Assembly: GCF_010500215.1 (NCBI RefSeq)
Contig: NZ_JAAGOY010000004.1
Coordinates: 1,054,001 to 1,118,000, forward strand
Direction: 5' to 3'
DNA: 64,000 bases
Source: Aliiroseovarius sp. PrR006
GTDB taxonomy: Bacteria; Pseudomonadota; Alphaproteobacteria; Rhodobacterales; Rhodobacteraceae
The number at the start of each line of letters is the position of its first letter. The first letter of the stretch is position 1. Both the position numbers and the translations under genes were made by a program. The notes under the pieces are model-generated. The model was not told the origin of the DNA. It made no database searches and worked only from the letters and a program-made list of their open reading frames with translations. This document shows, piece after piece, positions 34,880 through 45,125 of this stretch.

Positions 34880-36232
34880 TCAGAGGCCGGTCACGCGGTG
34901 CGGTTCGTAGATCTCGATGATCTTGGCGATGGCCGCTTCCGGCGTCATCTCTTCGCTTTCGCCGGTGCGGCGGCTGGTCACCTCGACCACACCGTTCTTC
35001 AGGCCACGCGGGCCCACAGTGATGCGCCATGGCAGGCCGATCAGGTCCATGGTGGCGAACTTGCCACCGGCACGCTCCTTGCGGTCGTCATAGAGCGGCT
35101 CGAGCCCTGCATTGGTCAGGGCCTTATAAAGTGCCTCGCAAGCCTCGTCGGCGGCCTCGTCGCCCTGTTTCAGGTTCACGATGCCACAGTGGAACGGAGT
35201 CACGCCCTCGGGCCAGATGATGCCGTTATCGTCATGCGATGCTTCGATGATCGCGCCCAGCAGGCGGCTAACGCCAATTCCGTGCGACCCCATATGGACC
35301 GGAACCTGTTTCTGCTCGCTGTCGATCACTTTGGCGCCCATGGACTCAGAGTACTTGGTGCCGAAATAGAAGATCTGGCCGACTTCGATGCCGCGCGCGA
35401 CGCGGCGACGCTCTTCCGGAACCTCGTTGAAGATCGCTTCGTCATGGGTTTCATCGGTACGGGCATATTTCGAGGTGAACTCTTCCAGAACGCCCTGACA
35501 CTGCTCGACGCTGTCATAGTCGATCTCGCGGTCGCCGAAGGTCAGGTCGGTCACAGCGCTGTCATAGAACACTTCCGACTCGCCGGTTTCAGCCAGCACA
35601 AGGAATTCATGCGTATAGTCGCCACCAATCGGGCCACCATCGGCACGCATCGGGATGGCCTGCAGCCCCATACGCTCGTAGGTACGCAGGTAGCTGACAA
35701 GGTGACGGTTATAAGCGTGCAGCGCATCTTCTTTGGTCAGGTCGAAGTTATAGCCGTCCTTCATATAGAATTCGCGGCCACGCATCACACCGAAACGCGG
35801 GCGGATCTCGTCGCGGAATTTCCACTGGATTTGATAGAGAGTCAGCGGCAGGTCCTTATAGCTCGACACGTTCGAGCGGAAGACGTCGGTGATGACCTCT
35901 TCGTTGGTGGGACCATAGAGCATATCGCGGCCGTGACGGTCTTCGATGCGCAGCATCTCTTCGCCGTAATCGTCGTAGCGACCACTTTCGCGCCACAGAT
36001 CGGCGGGCTGGATCGTGGCCATCTGCATCGGAATGTGACCCGCGCGGATCTGTTCCTCGTGCACAATGTTTTCGATCTTGCGCAGGACTTTGAAGCCCAG
36101 CGGCAGCCAAGTGTAGATGCCGGCGGCTTGCTGTTTGATCATGCCGGCCCGCAGCATGTAACGGTGGCTGACAATCTGGGCGTCTGCCGGGGTTTCTTTC
36201 AACACGGGCAGGAAATAGCGGGACAGGCGCAT
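34880..36232 (-). CDS. proS: Prolyl-tRNA synthetase (short alphaproteobacterial type)
   Basis: Class II aminoacyl-tRNA synthetase of 450 residues that lacks the large editing insertion of the E. coli enzyme, as is usual in this class of bacteria. Motif 2 lies around [26 protein letters not shown] (shown in part), motif 3 at [14 protein letters not shown], and the anticodon-binding domain follows from about residue 340. Starts with [15 protein letters not shown]. Single gene with its own terminator. Confidence 0.96.
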   Translation of the reverse strand: MRLSRYFLPVLKETPADAQIVSHRYMLRAGMIKQQAAGIYTWLPLGFKVLRKIENIVHEEQIRAGHIPMQMATIQPADLWRESGRYDDYGEEMLRIEDRHGRDMLYGPTNEEVITDVFRSNVSSYKDLPLTLYQIQWKFRDEIRPRFGVMRGREFYMKDGYNFDLTKEDALHAYNRHLVSYLRTYERMGLQAIPMRADGGPIGGDYTHEFLVLAETGESEVFYDSAVTDLTFGDREIDYDSVEQCQGVLEEFTSKYARTDETHDEAIFNEVPEERRRVARGIEVGQIFYFGTKYSESMGAKVIDSEQKQVPVHMGSHGIGVSRLLGAIIEASHDDNGIIWPEGVTPFHCGIVNLKQGDEAADEACEALYKALTNAGLEPLYDDRKERAGGKFATMDLIGLPWRITVGPRGLKNGVVEVTSRRTGESEEMTPEAAIAKIIEIYEPHRVTGL

Positions 36233-36393
36233 AGTGACCTCTGTTCATTCATTCATCCCAAGCGGTCTACGCCATTGGACGGGCCGGGGCAATCGCCCAA
36301 TGTCACTTGCGTGATTGCGACCGGGACGGGTCGTAAACGGGATTGCATTCCACATTTCCAGTGGCAGGTTAGCGGTACCAAAAGGAGCCCCCC

Positions 36394-37758
36394 ATGAGCG
36401 ACACCATCCTGGAACCCGCGCGTCACACCCCGATCATCCACCGCACCGATGTGCTGGTGGTGGGATCTGGGCCCGGTGGGCTGGCGGCAGCGCTGGCCGC
36501 CGCGCGGGCGGGCGTCGAGGTAACGCTGTTGGATCGGTTCGGCTGTTTCGGTGGCAACATCACTACAGTCGGAGTCGAGGGCTTCGCGTGGTATCGCCAC
36601 GAACAGACCGTCGAAGCAGGCGGCATCGGGCGCGAGTTCGAAGACCGCGCGAAAGAGATGGGCGCCGCTGTTCCCGAAAGCCAGTCCCTGTCCTATGAAC
36701 TGGACAGCGAAGGATTCAAACTGGTGGCGGACCGCCTAGTGGAAGAGGCGGGCATCCACCCCATGTTCCACCGCACCTTCGTCGCCCCCATCGTGGACGG
36801 CAACGCCATCACCGGCGTGATTGTCGAAAGCAAAGCAGGCCGCGAGGCCATTTTGGCCAAGCGGGTCATCGACGCCACGGGCGATGCCGACATCGCGCAA
36901 ATGATGGGCGCGCCGACCGTGAAGACCCCGGTGGAAGAGATGCAGGCGGCATCCGTCATGTTCCACATCGCAGGCGTCGACAAGCAGCGCTTCATGGAGG
37001 GCGTGCGCGCCGATCCGCAGACCTATGCCGACTGGTCCTCGGGCGAATGGCAGGTCGAGACCGATGGAAAAGAGGACACCATGTTCTCGCCTTTCCTTGG
37101 TAAACCGTTCGAGGCCGCGATCCGTGACGGGTTGATCCCGCCACATCTGAACACCATCGGCGGCACATGGGGTGCGGTCCATGACAGTGGCGAGATGACC
37201 TATATGAACCTTGTCCATCTGGCCGGGATCGACGGGACGGACCCTGACAGCATGACCAAGGGCGAGATCGAAGGGCGCAAACAGGCGATGTTGGCGATCG
37301 ACGCGCTGCGGGCGTATACGCCGGGTTGCGAGGGTGCGCGTCTGCGCAACTTTGGCATGACCATCGGCATCCGCGACACACGCAAGATCGATGCGGTCTA
37401 TAACATGACCGAGGCTGATGCCCGCGCGCAGGGTCGATTTGACGACACGATCGGTATCTATCCGGAATTCATCGATGGCTATGGCGTCCTGATCCTGCCC
37501 ACCACTGGCCGCTATATGCAGGTGCCTTACCGCGCCATGCTACCAAAAGGGATCGAGGGGCTTCTGGTGACAGGCCGCGCCATCGGTGGTGACAAGATCG
37601 CGCACGCGGCAACCCGCAACATGGCCTGCTGCGCCGTGGCCGGGCAAGGAGCCGGGATCGCCGCAGCCTTATCGATCAAGTCAGATGTCACGCTGGACCG
37701 CGTGGATATCGCCGCCGTTCAGGCCGAATTGACTCGGCAGGGTGTACGGATCCACTGA
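36394..37758 (+). CDS. FAD-dependent oxidoreductase
   Basis: Flavoprotein of 454 residues of the FAD_oxidored group. The dinucleotide motif VVGSGPGGLAAALAAARAG starts near residue 22, followed by the acidic end LLDRFGCFGGN. A second FAD block, VIDATGDADIAQMMGAPT, lies near residue 165, and a C-terminal one is GLLVTGRAIGGDKIAHAATRNMACCAVAGQGAG in pieces. The substrate cannot be inferred; relatives act on varied small organic molecules. AAAGGAGCCCCCC precedes the ATG. No operon partner. Confidence 0.82.
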   Translation: MSDTILEPARHTPIIHRTDVLVVGSGPGGLAAALAAARAGVEVTLLDRFGCFGGNITTVGVEGFAWYRHEQTVEAGGIGREFEDRAKEMGAAVPESQSLSYELDSEGFKLVADRLVEEAGIHPMFHRTFVAPIVDGNAITGVIVESKAGREAILAKRVIDATGDADIAQMMGAPTVKTPVEEMQAASVMFHIAGVDKQRFMEGVRADPQTYADWSSGEWQVETDGKEDTMFSPFLGKPFEAAIRDGLIPPHLNTIGGTWGAVHDSGEMTYMNLVHLAGIDGTDPDSMTKGEIEGRKQAMLAIDALRAYTPGCEGARLRNFGMTIGIRDTRKIDAVYNMTEADARAQGRFDDTIGIYPEFIDGYGVLILPTTGRYMQVPYRAMLPKGIEGLLVTGRAIGGDKIAHAATRNMACCAVAGQGAGIAAALSIKSDVTLDRVDIAAVQAELTRQGVRIH

Positions 37759-37950
37759 TTAAATTGAACCACCCATGCTAATGGTAAGCGTCGTTTTGGT
37801 GTGCGGGCTAACCTCGCCGCCACTATAGACCACGCCGACCCCAGCTGTGCCCGACACGGTCACCCCGGGCTCTTTCCGCTCGTACTGGTGCCCCTCACAG
37901 GCGGCAAGCAGAAGGGACATGGCGATGGCGGCAAACGCAGATTTTTTCAT
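37759..37950 (-). CDS. Small lipoprotein
   Basis: Protein of 63 residues. The signal peptide and lipobox LLAAC (Cys at about residue 18) are clear; the mature part of about 45 residues has a repeated Gly/Val/Thr beta-like pattern (VSGTAGVGVVYSGG). The function is not known. I chose ATG 37950, preceded by AAAGGACGATCC, over the open frame to 38007. Its end abuts the stop of the convergent oxidoreductase. Confidence 0.65.
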   Translation of the reverse strand: MKKSAFAAIAMSLLLAACEGHQYERKEPGVTVSGTAGVGVVYSGGEVSPHTKTTLTISMGGSI

Positions 37951-38127
37951 GGATCGTCCTTTCGGGTCTAATGGCAATATTGACCCAGACAGGCTGGTAA
38001 AACGCAAGCTGAAATGGAAAACTCACGCGATAACCTGCCGATAGCGCTTAGCCCCATATTTCGCCCTCCCCTTGAAAACCCCGGTAGCTTGGGCGACATA
38101 GAAGAAAGTTCATTTACCGGAGCCCGT

Positions 38128-39216
38128 ATGCCGCTTCCCGTTCAGACACAGGCCAAGTACTGGTCGATTGTCATAGCCCTTTCTGCTCTCGCCCTGTGGT
38201 TTCTGGGCGATGTGATCATGCCTTTCATTCTTGGCGGAGCGATTGCCTATTTCCTGGATCCCGTCGCAGACCGGCTTGAAAAAGCGGGAATGTCGCGCGT
38301 TCTGGCCACGGTCGTGATCTCGCTTTTGGCGGTTCTGGTTGTGATCCTGGGCTTCCTTCTGGTCATCCCAACACTCGTCTCGCAAGCCATCGCGCTGGCA
38401 AACTCTGCCCCCGATCTTCTGCGTGAGCTTCAGTCCTTTCTGACCGAACGCTTCCCCTCGCTGATGGACGAAAGCTCGACCATGCGGCAGTCGCTGGAAA
38501 GCCTTGGGCAGAAAATTCAGGAACGTGGTGGCGAGCTAGTCGGCACACTACTGTCGTCCGCGATGAGCGTCATCAACGTCGTGATCCTTCTGGTTGTCAC
38601 GCCCGTTGTGGCCTTCTACATGCTGCTCGACTGGGACCGGATGGTCGAAAAGGTCGACAGCTTCCTGCCTTTGGATCACCGCCCCGCCATTCGCCAAATC
38701 GCCAGCGACATCGACCGCACCTTGGCCAGCTTTATTCGCGGACAGGGCTCGGTCTGTATCGTGCTGGGCACCTACTATGCGGTGGCCCTGATGCTGGTTG
38801 GCCTGAATTTCGGCCTTGTGGTTGGTTTCATCGCGGGCCTGATCACCTTTATCCCCTATGTCGGCGCGCTTGTCGGCGGCGCTTTGGCGATCGGACTGGG
38901 CCTGTTCCAGTTCTGGGGCGAATGGTGGAGCCTTGGTGCCGTTGCCGTGATTTTCATGTTGGGCCAGTTCTTTGAGGGCAACATCCTGACCCCGAAACTG
39001 GTGGGCAGCTCGGTCGGTCTGCACCCAGTCTGGCTGATGTTTGCCCTGTCGGTCTTCGGGTCGCTCTTCGGATTTGTGGGAATGTTGGTCGCGGTCCCGG
39101 TTGCCGCCTCAATCGGTGTGGTTGCCCGTTTCTTCATCGTGAAGTATCAGACCGGCCGGCTGTACCAGGGTCTTACTGGACAGCAAGCCGCGCTGGACGA
39201 GGACATAGCCGAGTAA
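38128..39216 (+). CDS. AI-2E family transporter / PerM-like membrane protein
   Basis: Integral membrane protein of 362 residues with about eight transmembrane segments, of the PerM/TqsA (AI-2E exporter) family. Typical pieces are PFILGGAIAYFLDPVADRLE, LLDWDRMVEKVDSFLP, FIRGQGSVCIVLGTYYAVAL and FFEGNILTPKLVGSSVGLHPVW, shown in part. Transport substrate is unknown. ATG 38128 fits the family start; the frame is open from 38014. The final TAA shares a base with the hdaA start codon, so the two are coupled. Confidence 0.85.
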   Translation: MPLPVQTQAKYWSIVIALSALALWFLGDVIMPFILGGAIAYFLDPVADRLEKAGMSRVLATVVISLLAVLVVILGFLLVIPTLVSQAIALANSAPDLLRELQSFLTERFPSLMDESSTMRQSLESLGQKIQERGGELVGTLLSSAMSVINVVILLVVTPVVAFYMLLDWDRMVEKVDSFLPLDHRPAIRQIASDIDRTLASFIRGQGSVCIVLGTYYAVALMLVGLNFGLVVGFIAGLITFIPYVGALVGGALAIGLGLFQFWGEWWSLGAVAVIFMLGQFFEGNILTPKLVGSSVGLHPVWLMFALSVFGSLFGFVGMLVAVPVAASIGVVARFFIVKYQTGRLYQGLTGQQAALDEDIAE

Positions 39217-39899
39217 TGCCCGAACAACTGACCTTTGACCTGCCCGCGCACCCCGCGCAGGGGCTGGATGATTTCCTTGTCACGCCCTCGAACGCCAACG
39301 CCATGGCGACCATTGAAAGCTGGCAGAACTGGCCCAACCGAAAGCTTGTGCTTGCCGGCGAGGCTGGCACTGGGAAGACCCACCTGACCCATGTCTGGGC
39401 GGGTCTTTCGGGCGCACAAATCCTGCACGCCAGCGCCCTGCCCCAAATCCGGATCGAGGATTTGGCAGGCCAGTCTGTCGCCCTCGAAGACGCCGATCAG
39501 ATCGCGGGCAATGCCGAGGCCGAGAACGCGCTGTTCCATCTGCACAATCTGGTTCTGGCCGAAGGCGGTGCGCTGCTGGTCACCGCCCGCTCGGCCCCGT
39601 CCCGCTGGGGATTGACCCTGCCTGACCTGCGCAGCCGGATGGAGGGCACAACGCTGGCCCGCCTTGACCCGCCTGACGACATGTTGCTGTCTGCTGTTCT
39701 GGTCAAACTGTTCCATGACCGCCAGATCACCGTACCCGCCAACCTGATCGACTATCTTTTGCCGCGTATGGAGCGCTCACTGGCCGAAGCCGCGCGCTTA
39801 GTCTCGGTTCTGGATCAGGCCGCGCTGTCGGAAGGGCGCGCCCTGACGCGCACCCTGGCAGTACGCGTTCTGGACAAAGACCCGGAAAACGAGGCATAA
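39216..39899 (+). CDS. hdaA: HdaA-like DnaA regulatory inactivator
   Basis: AAA+ protein of 227 residues related to DnaA domain III, which with the beta clamp promotes hydrolysis of DnaA-ATP after replication starts. The N-terminus MPEQLTFDLP carries a QL-x-(F/L) clamp-binding motif (QLTFDL). Walker A is GEAGTGKTH (about 48-56) and sensor 2-like text is RSLAEAARLVS. Encoded directly after the PerM-like gene, a conserved pairing in Rhodobacterales as I remember it. Confidence 0.85.
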   Translation: MPEQLTFDLPAHPAQGLDDFLVTPSNANAMATIESWQNWPNRKLVLAGEAGTGKTHLTHVWAGLSGAQILHASALPQIRIEDLAGQSVALEDADQIAGNAEAENALFHLHNLVLAEGGALLVTARSAPSRWGLTLPDLRSRMEGTTLARLDPPDDMLLSAVLVKLFHDRQITVPANLIDYLLPRMERSLAEAARLVSVLDQAALSEGRALTRTLAVRVLDKDPENEA

Positions 39900-39940
39900 C
39901 GTCACCTTCCCGTCACACTTTCCCACGATAGAGTGCCGTC

Positions 39941-42139
39941 ATGAATACGCCCAAGACACCCGAACTACCACTAGCCGACTTCTTGTCTGCCGATTTCCCG
40001 ACAGCGTCGACCCTACCCGACGTTGCGTTTGCCGGTCCAAAGCGGTTTTTCAACCGCGAGCTCAGCTGGCTTGGGTTCAACTGGCGTGTGCTGGAAGAAG
40101 CCGAAAACAGCCGCGTACCGCTGCTTGAGCGTCTGCGCTTCCTGTCGATTTCAGCAGCGAACCTTGACGAGTTCTATACTGTACGCGTCGCCGGTCTGCG
40201 TGAACTGGTTCGCGAGGGCGTGTCGACCCCGGCCGCCGACGGCCTGTCTCCGACAGAGCAGTTGAAGCTCATTGACGCCGACGCCCGTGCCCTGATGGCA
40301 CGCCAACAATCGGTATTCGAAATCCTGTCGGGCGAGATGCGCGGCGAAGGCATCATCATCGCCCGGCGCGAGGATCTGACCGACGCTGATCGCGCTCATT
40401 TGGACCATGTCTTCCTGACACAGGTTTTCCCGGTATTGTCGCCACTGGCCATCGACCCGGCCCACCCCTTCCCGTTCATCCCGAACACCGGCTTCTCGCT
40501 GGCACTGCAGCTTGAACGCACCAAGGACAAACAGAAGCTTAAAGCACTTCTGCCAATCCCGCATCAGATTGACCGCTTTGTGGCCTTGCCTGCTGCCGAC
40601 GGTCAGTACCGCTTCTTGCCGCTAGAAGATCTGCTGCTGGAACATCTGGGCCAGCTCTTCCCCGGCTATGTCGAAAAAGGGCACTGCGCCTTCCGCATCC
40701 TGCGTGACAGCGATCTGGAAGTGGAAGACGAAGCCGAAGATCTGGTGCGCGAGTTCGAAACGGCCCTCAAGCGTCGCCGCCGGGGCGGAGTTGTCCGTCT
40801 AAAGATCACCGCGGGGGCCCCGTCTGCCCTTCTAACCATGATCAAACGCGAGCTGCGCATTACGAGCCAAGAGATCGTCGAGGCCAACGGCATGATCGGG
40901 ATGGCCGACCTGAACGAACTGGTGCTGAAAGACCGCCCGGATCTGCTATGGCCTAGCTTCACGCCCCGCGTGCCTGAACGCGTGCAGGACCACGAAGGCG
41001 ACATGTTCGCCGCTATCCGGCAAAAGGATATGCTGCTGCACCACCCGTACGAGACCTTCGACATGGTGGTGCGCTTCCTGCATCAGGCCGCGCGTGACCC
41101 CAACGTGGTGGCGATCAAGCAAACCCTCTATCGTACGTCCCATGACAGCCCGATCGTGAAGGCGCTGTGTGAAGCCGCCGAAGACGGCAAATCCGTCACC
41201 GCGCTGGTCGAGCTGAAGGCCCGTTTTGATGAAGCCGCCAACATCCGCCAGTCGCGTCGATTGGAGCGTGCAGGTGCGCATGTGACCTATGGCTTCATCA
41301 ACTATAAGACCCACGCGAAGATCTCGACCGTGGTGCGCCGCGAAGGGGACGAACTGGTCACCTATACGCATTATGGCACCGGAAACTATCACCCGATCAC
41401 CGCACGGATTTACACCGATCTCAGCTTTTTCACCTGCGATACCGCGCTGGGGCGCGACGCCACGCGGGTCTTCAACTACCTCTCAGGCTATGCAGAACCG
41501 CAAAGTCTTGAAAATCTTGCCATTTCACCGCTGGACCTGAAGTCTACCCTGATTAAGCGGATCAAGAACGAGGCTGAACACGCCAAAGCAGGCAAGCCTG
41601 CGCAGATCTGGGCCAAGATGAACTCTTTGGTCGAACCTGACGTGATTGACGCGCTTTATGAAGCGTCGCAGGCAGGCGTTAAAATCAGCCTTGTGGTGCG
41701 TGGCATTTGCGGGCTTCGGCCCGGCATCAAGGGGCTGTCCGAGAACATCCGAGTGAAATCCATCGTGGGCCGGTTCCTCGAACACTCACGCATTGTGTGC
41801 TTTGGTAATGGCCATGGCCTGCCATCCAAGAAAGCGCGGGTTTACATGTCCTCTGCTGACTGGATGGGGCGCAACCTGAACCGCCGCGTGGAAACGCTGG
41901 TCGAGATCAAGAATGCCACCGTGAAAGCCCAGATCGTCAGCCAAATCATGGCTGCCAACTTGGCCGATGTGGCTCAAAGTTGGGTGATGGGGCCGGACGG
42001 CAAGTTTACCCGCGCCGACCTTGATGCGATCGAGCGCCCCTTCAACTGCCACCGCTTCTTCATGGAGAATCCATCCCTGTCCGGGCGTGGATCAGCAGGC
42101 GCATCGGATGTGCCCGAACTAACGCATTCACAAGATTGA
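39941..42139 (+). CDS. ppk1: Polyphosphate kinase 1
   Basis: Makes long-chain polyphosphate from ATP. The product is 732 residues. The N-terminal domain begins around [22 protein letters not shown]; the catalytic PLD-like domains contain [17 protein letters not shown] and the autophosphorylated histidine, likely His458 in NYKTHAKIS, followed by [10 protein letters not shown]. The C-terminal domain includes [16 protein letters not shown]. It is followed 50 bases later by the exopolyphosphatase gene, giving a make-and-break pair. Confidence 0.96.
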   Translation: MNTPKTPELPLADFLSADFPTASTLPDVAFAGPKRFFNRELSWLGFNWRVLEEAENSRVPLLERLRFLSISAANLDEFYTVRVAGLRELVREGVSTPAADGLSPTEQLKLIDADARALMARQQSVFEILSGEMRGEGIIIARREDLTDADRAHLDHVFLTQVFPVLSPLAIDPAHPFPFIPNTGFSLALQLERTKDKQKLKALLPIPHQIDRFVALPAADGQYRFLPLEDLLLEHLGQLFPGYVEKGHCAFRILRDSDLEVEDEAEDLVREFETALKRRRRGGVVRLKITAGAPSALLTMIKRELRITSQEIVEANGMIGMADLNELVLKDRPDLLWPSFTPRVPERVQDHEGDMFAAIRQKDMLLHHPYETFDMVVRFLHQAARDPNVVAIKQTLYRTSHDSPIVKALCEAAEDGKSVTALVELKARFDEAANIRQSRRLERAGAHVTYGFINYKTHAKISTVVRREGDELVTYTHYGTGNYHPITARIYTDLSFFTCDTALGRDATRVFNYLSGYAEPQSLENLAISPLDLKSTLIKRIKNEAEHAKAGKPAQIWAKMNSLVEPDVIDALYEASQAGVKISLVVRGICGLRPGIKGLSENIRVKSIVGRFLEHSRIVCFGNGHGLPSKKARVYMSSADWMGRNLNRRVETLVEIKNATVKAQIVSQIMAANLADVAQSWVMGPDGKFTRADLDAIERPFNCHRFFMENPSLSGRGSAGASDVPELTHSQD

Positions 42140-42189
42140 GTAATGTCGGGCGCAGCGCTAGAGTACACTCACTAGCACTGGGGGATTCT

Positions 42190-43734
42190 ATGGACGGACG
42201 TGGCGATACCGGGGACGATTGGGGCCCGTTTGGACGACCACTGTTTGATGATCCCTCGGCCCGACGGCTTAGCCGTGTTGGCGTGGTCGATGTGGGCTCA
42301 AACTCGGTCCGTTTGGTGGTGTTTGACGGCGCCGCCCGTTCGCCCGCCTATTTCTTCAACGAAAAGATCCTCTGCGGCTTGGGCCGCGGCATTACCGAAA
42401 CGGGCCACCTGCACCCCGAAGGCCGCGAACGCGCTCTGTCCGCAATCAAACGTTTTCAACGGCTGGCGGATGGCATGAACCTTGGCCCACTGTCTGCCGT
42501 CGCCACCGCTGCGGTGCGCGATGCGACGGACGGCCCTGAATTCCGCGAACAGGTTCTGCGTGAAACTGGGCTGGAGCTTTACGTCATTGATGGCGAAGAA
42601 GAAGCCCGCCTGTCTGCGCAGGGTGTCCTGCTCGGCTGGCCCGAAGCGCAGGGGCTGATGTGCGACATTGGCGGCTCGTCCTTGGAACTGGCCCATATTC
42701 GCGCCGGAGAGGTCGAAAAACGTGTCACGTCGCCCCTTGGCCCCCTGAAGTTGGCGGGCGTGCCCGGCGGCAAAAAAGGTCTGAAGACCGAGATCGCCCG
42801 CGTGGTTGATGAACTGGCCGACGAGATGGGAACCGATCACAAACGCCTGTTCCTTGTGGGCGGGTCGTGGCGCGCGATTGCCCGTCTGGACATGGAGCGG
42901 CGCGGCTATCCTCTGACCGTTCTGCACGAATACCGAATGACGCCGAAATCGCTAGCCAAGACCCTGAAATGGATTGAAGAGGTCGATCTGGACGAGGTGC
43001 GGCAACGCACCGGCACGTCCTCGGCCCGTATGGCGCTGGTCCCCATCGCGGCACAGGTTCTGAAACGCCTGATGCGCGTCTTCCGCCCAAAAGAGATCGC
43101 TGTAAGCTCCTATGGTATCCGCGAAGGGCTGCTCTATGAACAAATGCCCGACCGGCTGCGCAAACGCGACCCGCTGATCGAAGCGTGCTATCACGCGGAA
43201 AAGAAGGACGCCCGCAATCCGGGTTTCGGCAAAGCGTTGTTTCGCTTTCTGACACCGCTCTACAAATCACTAAAACCTCAGGACCTTCGCATCATCCGCG
43301 CCGCCTGCCTACTGCATGACGTCAGCTGGCGCGCGCACCCGGATTACCGGCACGAGGTGTGCTTCGACAACGCCACCCGCGCCAACCTGGGCGGGCTGAC
43401 CCACGAACAACGTGTGTTCCTGGGGCTGGCTCTGCTGCATCGCTATAAGAACAGCCGCGAGGGATCGCGGTTCGAACCGCTTTTCGACATCCTTCCGGAC
43501 AAGATGCTGGCCCGCGCCGAGGTGCTGGGCAAGGCCATGCGGTTCGGGGCCATGTTTTCGGTCGAAGATCCGACGCGCATGGCGGAACTACGCTGGTTCC
43601 CGAAAAAGCGCGAGCTGGTGCTGATTTTGCGGAAAGAAGCCGACGGATTGTTTGGTGAGGTCGCCGAAGCACGGTTCCAGACACTGGCCGACGCGCTGGA
43701 CGCTACGCCCGTCGTCAAGAAAAAGCGCGGCTAG
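42190..43734 (+). CDS. ppx: Exopolyphosphatase / guanosine pentaphosphatase family (Ppx/GppA)
   Basis: Protein of 514 residues of the ASKHA fold that hydrolyses polyphosphate or pppGpp. VVDVGSNSVRLVVFDG is the first phosphate loop, EEEARLSAQGVL and CDIGGSSLELAHI are the conserved second and third blocks, and an HD-like helical domain follows from about residue 310 (LLHDVSWRAHPDYRHE). The frame starts at a TTG (42136) inside ppk1, but GGGGGATTCT before ATG 42190 decides the start. The first 30 residues are an extension before the conserved fold. The gene ends overlap tail to tail with the next gene by four bases. Confidence 0.92.
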   Translation: MDGRGDTGDDWGPFGRPLFDDPSARRLSRVGVVDVGSNSVRLVVFDGAARSPAYFFNEKILCGLGRGITETGHLHPEGRERALSAIKRFQRLADGMNLGPLSAVATAAVRDATDGPEFREQVLRETGLELYVIDGEEEARLSAQGVLLGWPEAQGLMCDIGGSSLELAHIRAGEVEKRVTSPLGPLKLAGVPGGKKGLKTEIARVVDELADEMGTDHKRLFLVGGSWRAIARLDMERRGYPLTVLHEYRMTPKSLAKTLKWIEEVDLDEVRQRTGTSSARMALVPIAAQVLKRLMRVFRPKEIAVSSYGIREGLLYEQMPDRLRKRDPLIEACYHAEKKDARNPGFGKALFRFLTPLYKSLKPQDLRIIRAACLLHDVSWRAHPDYRHEVCFDNATRANLGGLTHEQRVFLGLALLHRYKNSREGSRFEPLFDILPDKMLARAEVLGKAMRFGAMFSVEDPTRMAELRWFPKKRELVLILRKEADGLFGEVAEARFQTLADALDATPVVKKKRG

Positions 43735-44054
43735 ATATCTGTTTCACCCGGCGCGGTCGGATCAAGCGGGGTGCGGCGACGGATGATAATGTCCCCATTG
43801 GGCAGCACTTCCGGCGGGTGATAGACCTGCATATCGCCGAACTTCTCGACCAGATCAGCCCAGCCTTCGGCCCATTCGTCCGCCAGAGGCTCGATCTCAT
43901 TGGCAAGCCCTTCCAGAAGCAACTGAAAGCCTCGGTTCAACAACTCGGCCCCTTCCGAAAGCTCGGGATTGTCCGGGGGCGTGTCGTCCTGCGCCAAGGC
44001 AGGCGCGGTCGCCAGAAGCACGGCAAGGGCGGTGGATGTCGCAAACTGTTTCAT
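43731..44054 (-). CDS. Exported hypothetical protein
   Basis: Protein of 107 residues with a signal peptide (cleavage after ALAQ near residue 22) and an acidic, helical mature part of about 85 residues with EGAELLNRGFQLLLEG and EWAEGWADLVEKF, followed by a strand-like Pro/Arg end. The family is common in roseobacters but without known function. Starts at 44054 or 44063 are equally possible; I chose the one that gives MKQFATSTALAV. Confidence 0.65.
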   Translation of the reverse strand: MKQFATSTALAVLLATAPALAQDDTPPDNPELSEGAELLNRGFQLLLEGLANEIEPLADEWAEGWADLVEKFGDMQVYHPPEVLPNGDIIIRRRTPLDPTAPGETDI

Positions 44055-44090
44055 GACACACATGTAGGCGATCCTATCCAAAATTGAAGA

Positions 44091-45116
44091 TCATAGCCTC
44101 AGATCAATCGACACCGGGAAATGGTCTGACGCGGTCAGCAGCGCTTCGCGCAGGGCCACATCCTGATAACAGAGCGAGTCGTCAAATGGATGCCAGATGC
44201 GCCAGTTGGGCTTGGTCTTCAAAAGGTCCGGAGACACCATGATATAGTCCAAAAGCGCCTGCAGATATCGTTTTTCCTTGGCGATATAAAATCGCGAGGT
44301 TGTCGGGCGCGCGCCGGTGCGTTGCAGCAAAGCCATGCGGGCATGGGGGTCGTACATACAGGCATTCTTGCCTTCGCCCAACACGACCTCGACGCCGGAG
44401 CGTCCGAACAGTTTTTCGTATTCATCCAGCCCCGGACCATCGTTAAAATCGCCCAGCACGATCAGCGGCTCTCCAACGTCCAGATGTTCATCCACGCGAC
44501 GCCGGATCCAGATACATTGCGCCATCTGCTTGCGGCGGTTTTCAATGGCAACGCGCATGACCTCGGCCGCACCGCGCGCACCATGCGGGGCTTTCGACTT
44601 GGCGTGCACACCGATCAGCCGCAGCTCTTTCCCGCTTTCGCGGTGGGTCAATGCTACTTCAAGTGGGGGCTTTGAAAACACCACAGTGTCAGGTGTAGCG
44701 TCGGTATCCAGATCCAGCTCGAACCGACTGTCGAACCGGGGCGCGGCATAGGCATCGTCCACGTTCTCGGCCCCCAGCGGGTCATGGCGCGCGCTGATCA
44801 CGCGGGGATCATAGAGCAGCGCGATTTCCTGCTGGGTGTCATTGCCAAAGCCGATCATCGCCTTGCGTGCGCGCAGCCCAAAGACCTCGGCGAAGGTTTC
44901 CAGCGCGGGAACCGTATCACGTCTTCGGCTCTGATCCGGTGCTTCGATGATCATCACAGCATCGGCATCCAAGGCCTGAAACACCTTGCCCACAGCGCTC
45001 CATTGTGCGGCGCGGGTGACGTCCTGACGGCCGGACCAGCCATTGTCCACGATCGGAACGCCCTCGTCATCGAACAGGTTGTCAAACCATTCAACGTTAT
45101 AGGTCGCGATCCGCAT
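44091..45116 (-). CDS. Endonuclease/exonuclease/phosphatase (EEP) family protein
   Basis: Second EEP protein of the window, 341 residues. MRIATYNVEWFDN (Asn-Glu region), MIIEAPD (catalytic Glu), VHAKSKAPHG (His), LGDFNDGPG (Asp-Asn) and SDHFPV (Asp-His) mark the active site. No signal peptide. It differs from the EEP protein at 29651 in length and spacing and may act on another substrate. It starts nine bases after the DjlA-like gene, so both are probably one transcript. Confidence 0.8.
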   Translation of the reverse strand: MRIATYNVEWFDNLFDDEGVPIVDNGWSGRQDVTRAAQWSAVGKVFQALDADAVMIIEAPDQSRRRDTVPALETFAEVFGLRARKAMIGFGNDTQQEIALLYDPRVISARHDPLGAENVDDAYAAPRFDSRFELDLDTDATPDTVVFSKPPLEVALTHRESGKELRLIGVHAKSKAPHGARGAAEVMRVAIENRRKQMAQCIWIRRRVDEHLDVGEPLIVLGDFNDGPGLDEYEKLFGRSGVEVVLGEGKNACMYDPHARMALLQRTGARPTTSRFYIAKEKRYLQALLDYIMVSPDLLKTKPNWRIWHPFDDSLCYQDVALREALLTASDHFPVSIDLRL

Positions 45117-45125
45117 CAGCCCACC

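Noticed and set aside
34607-36397. 596-residue plus-strand ORF opposite proS
   Set aside because: Shadow ORF; proS has all class II motifs.
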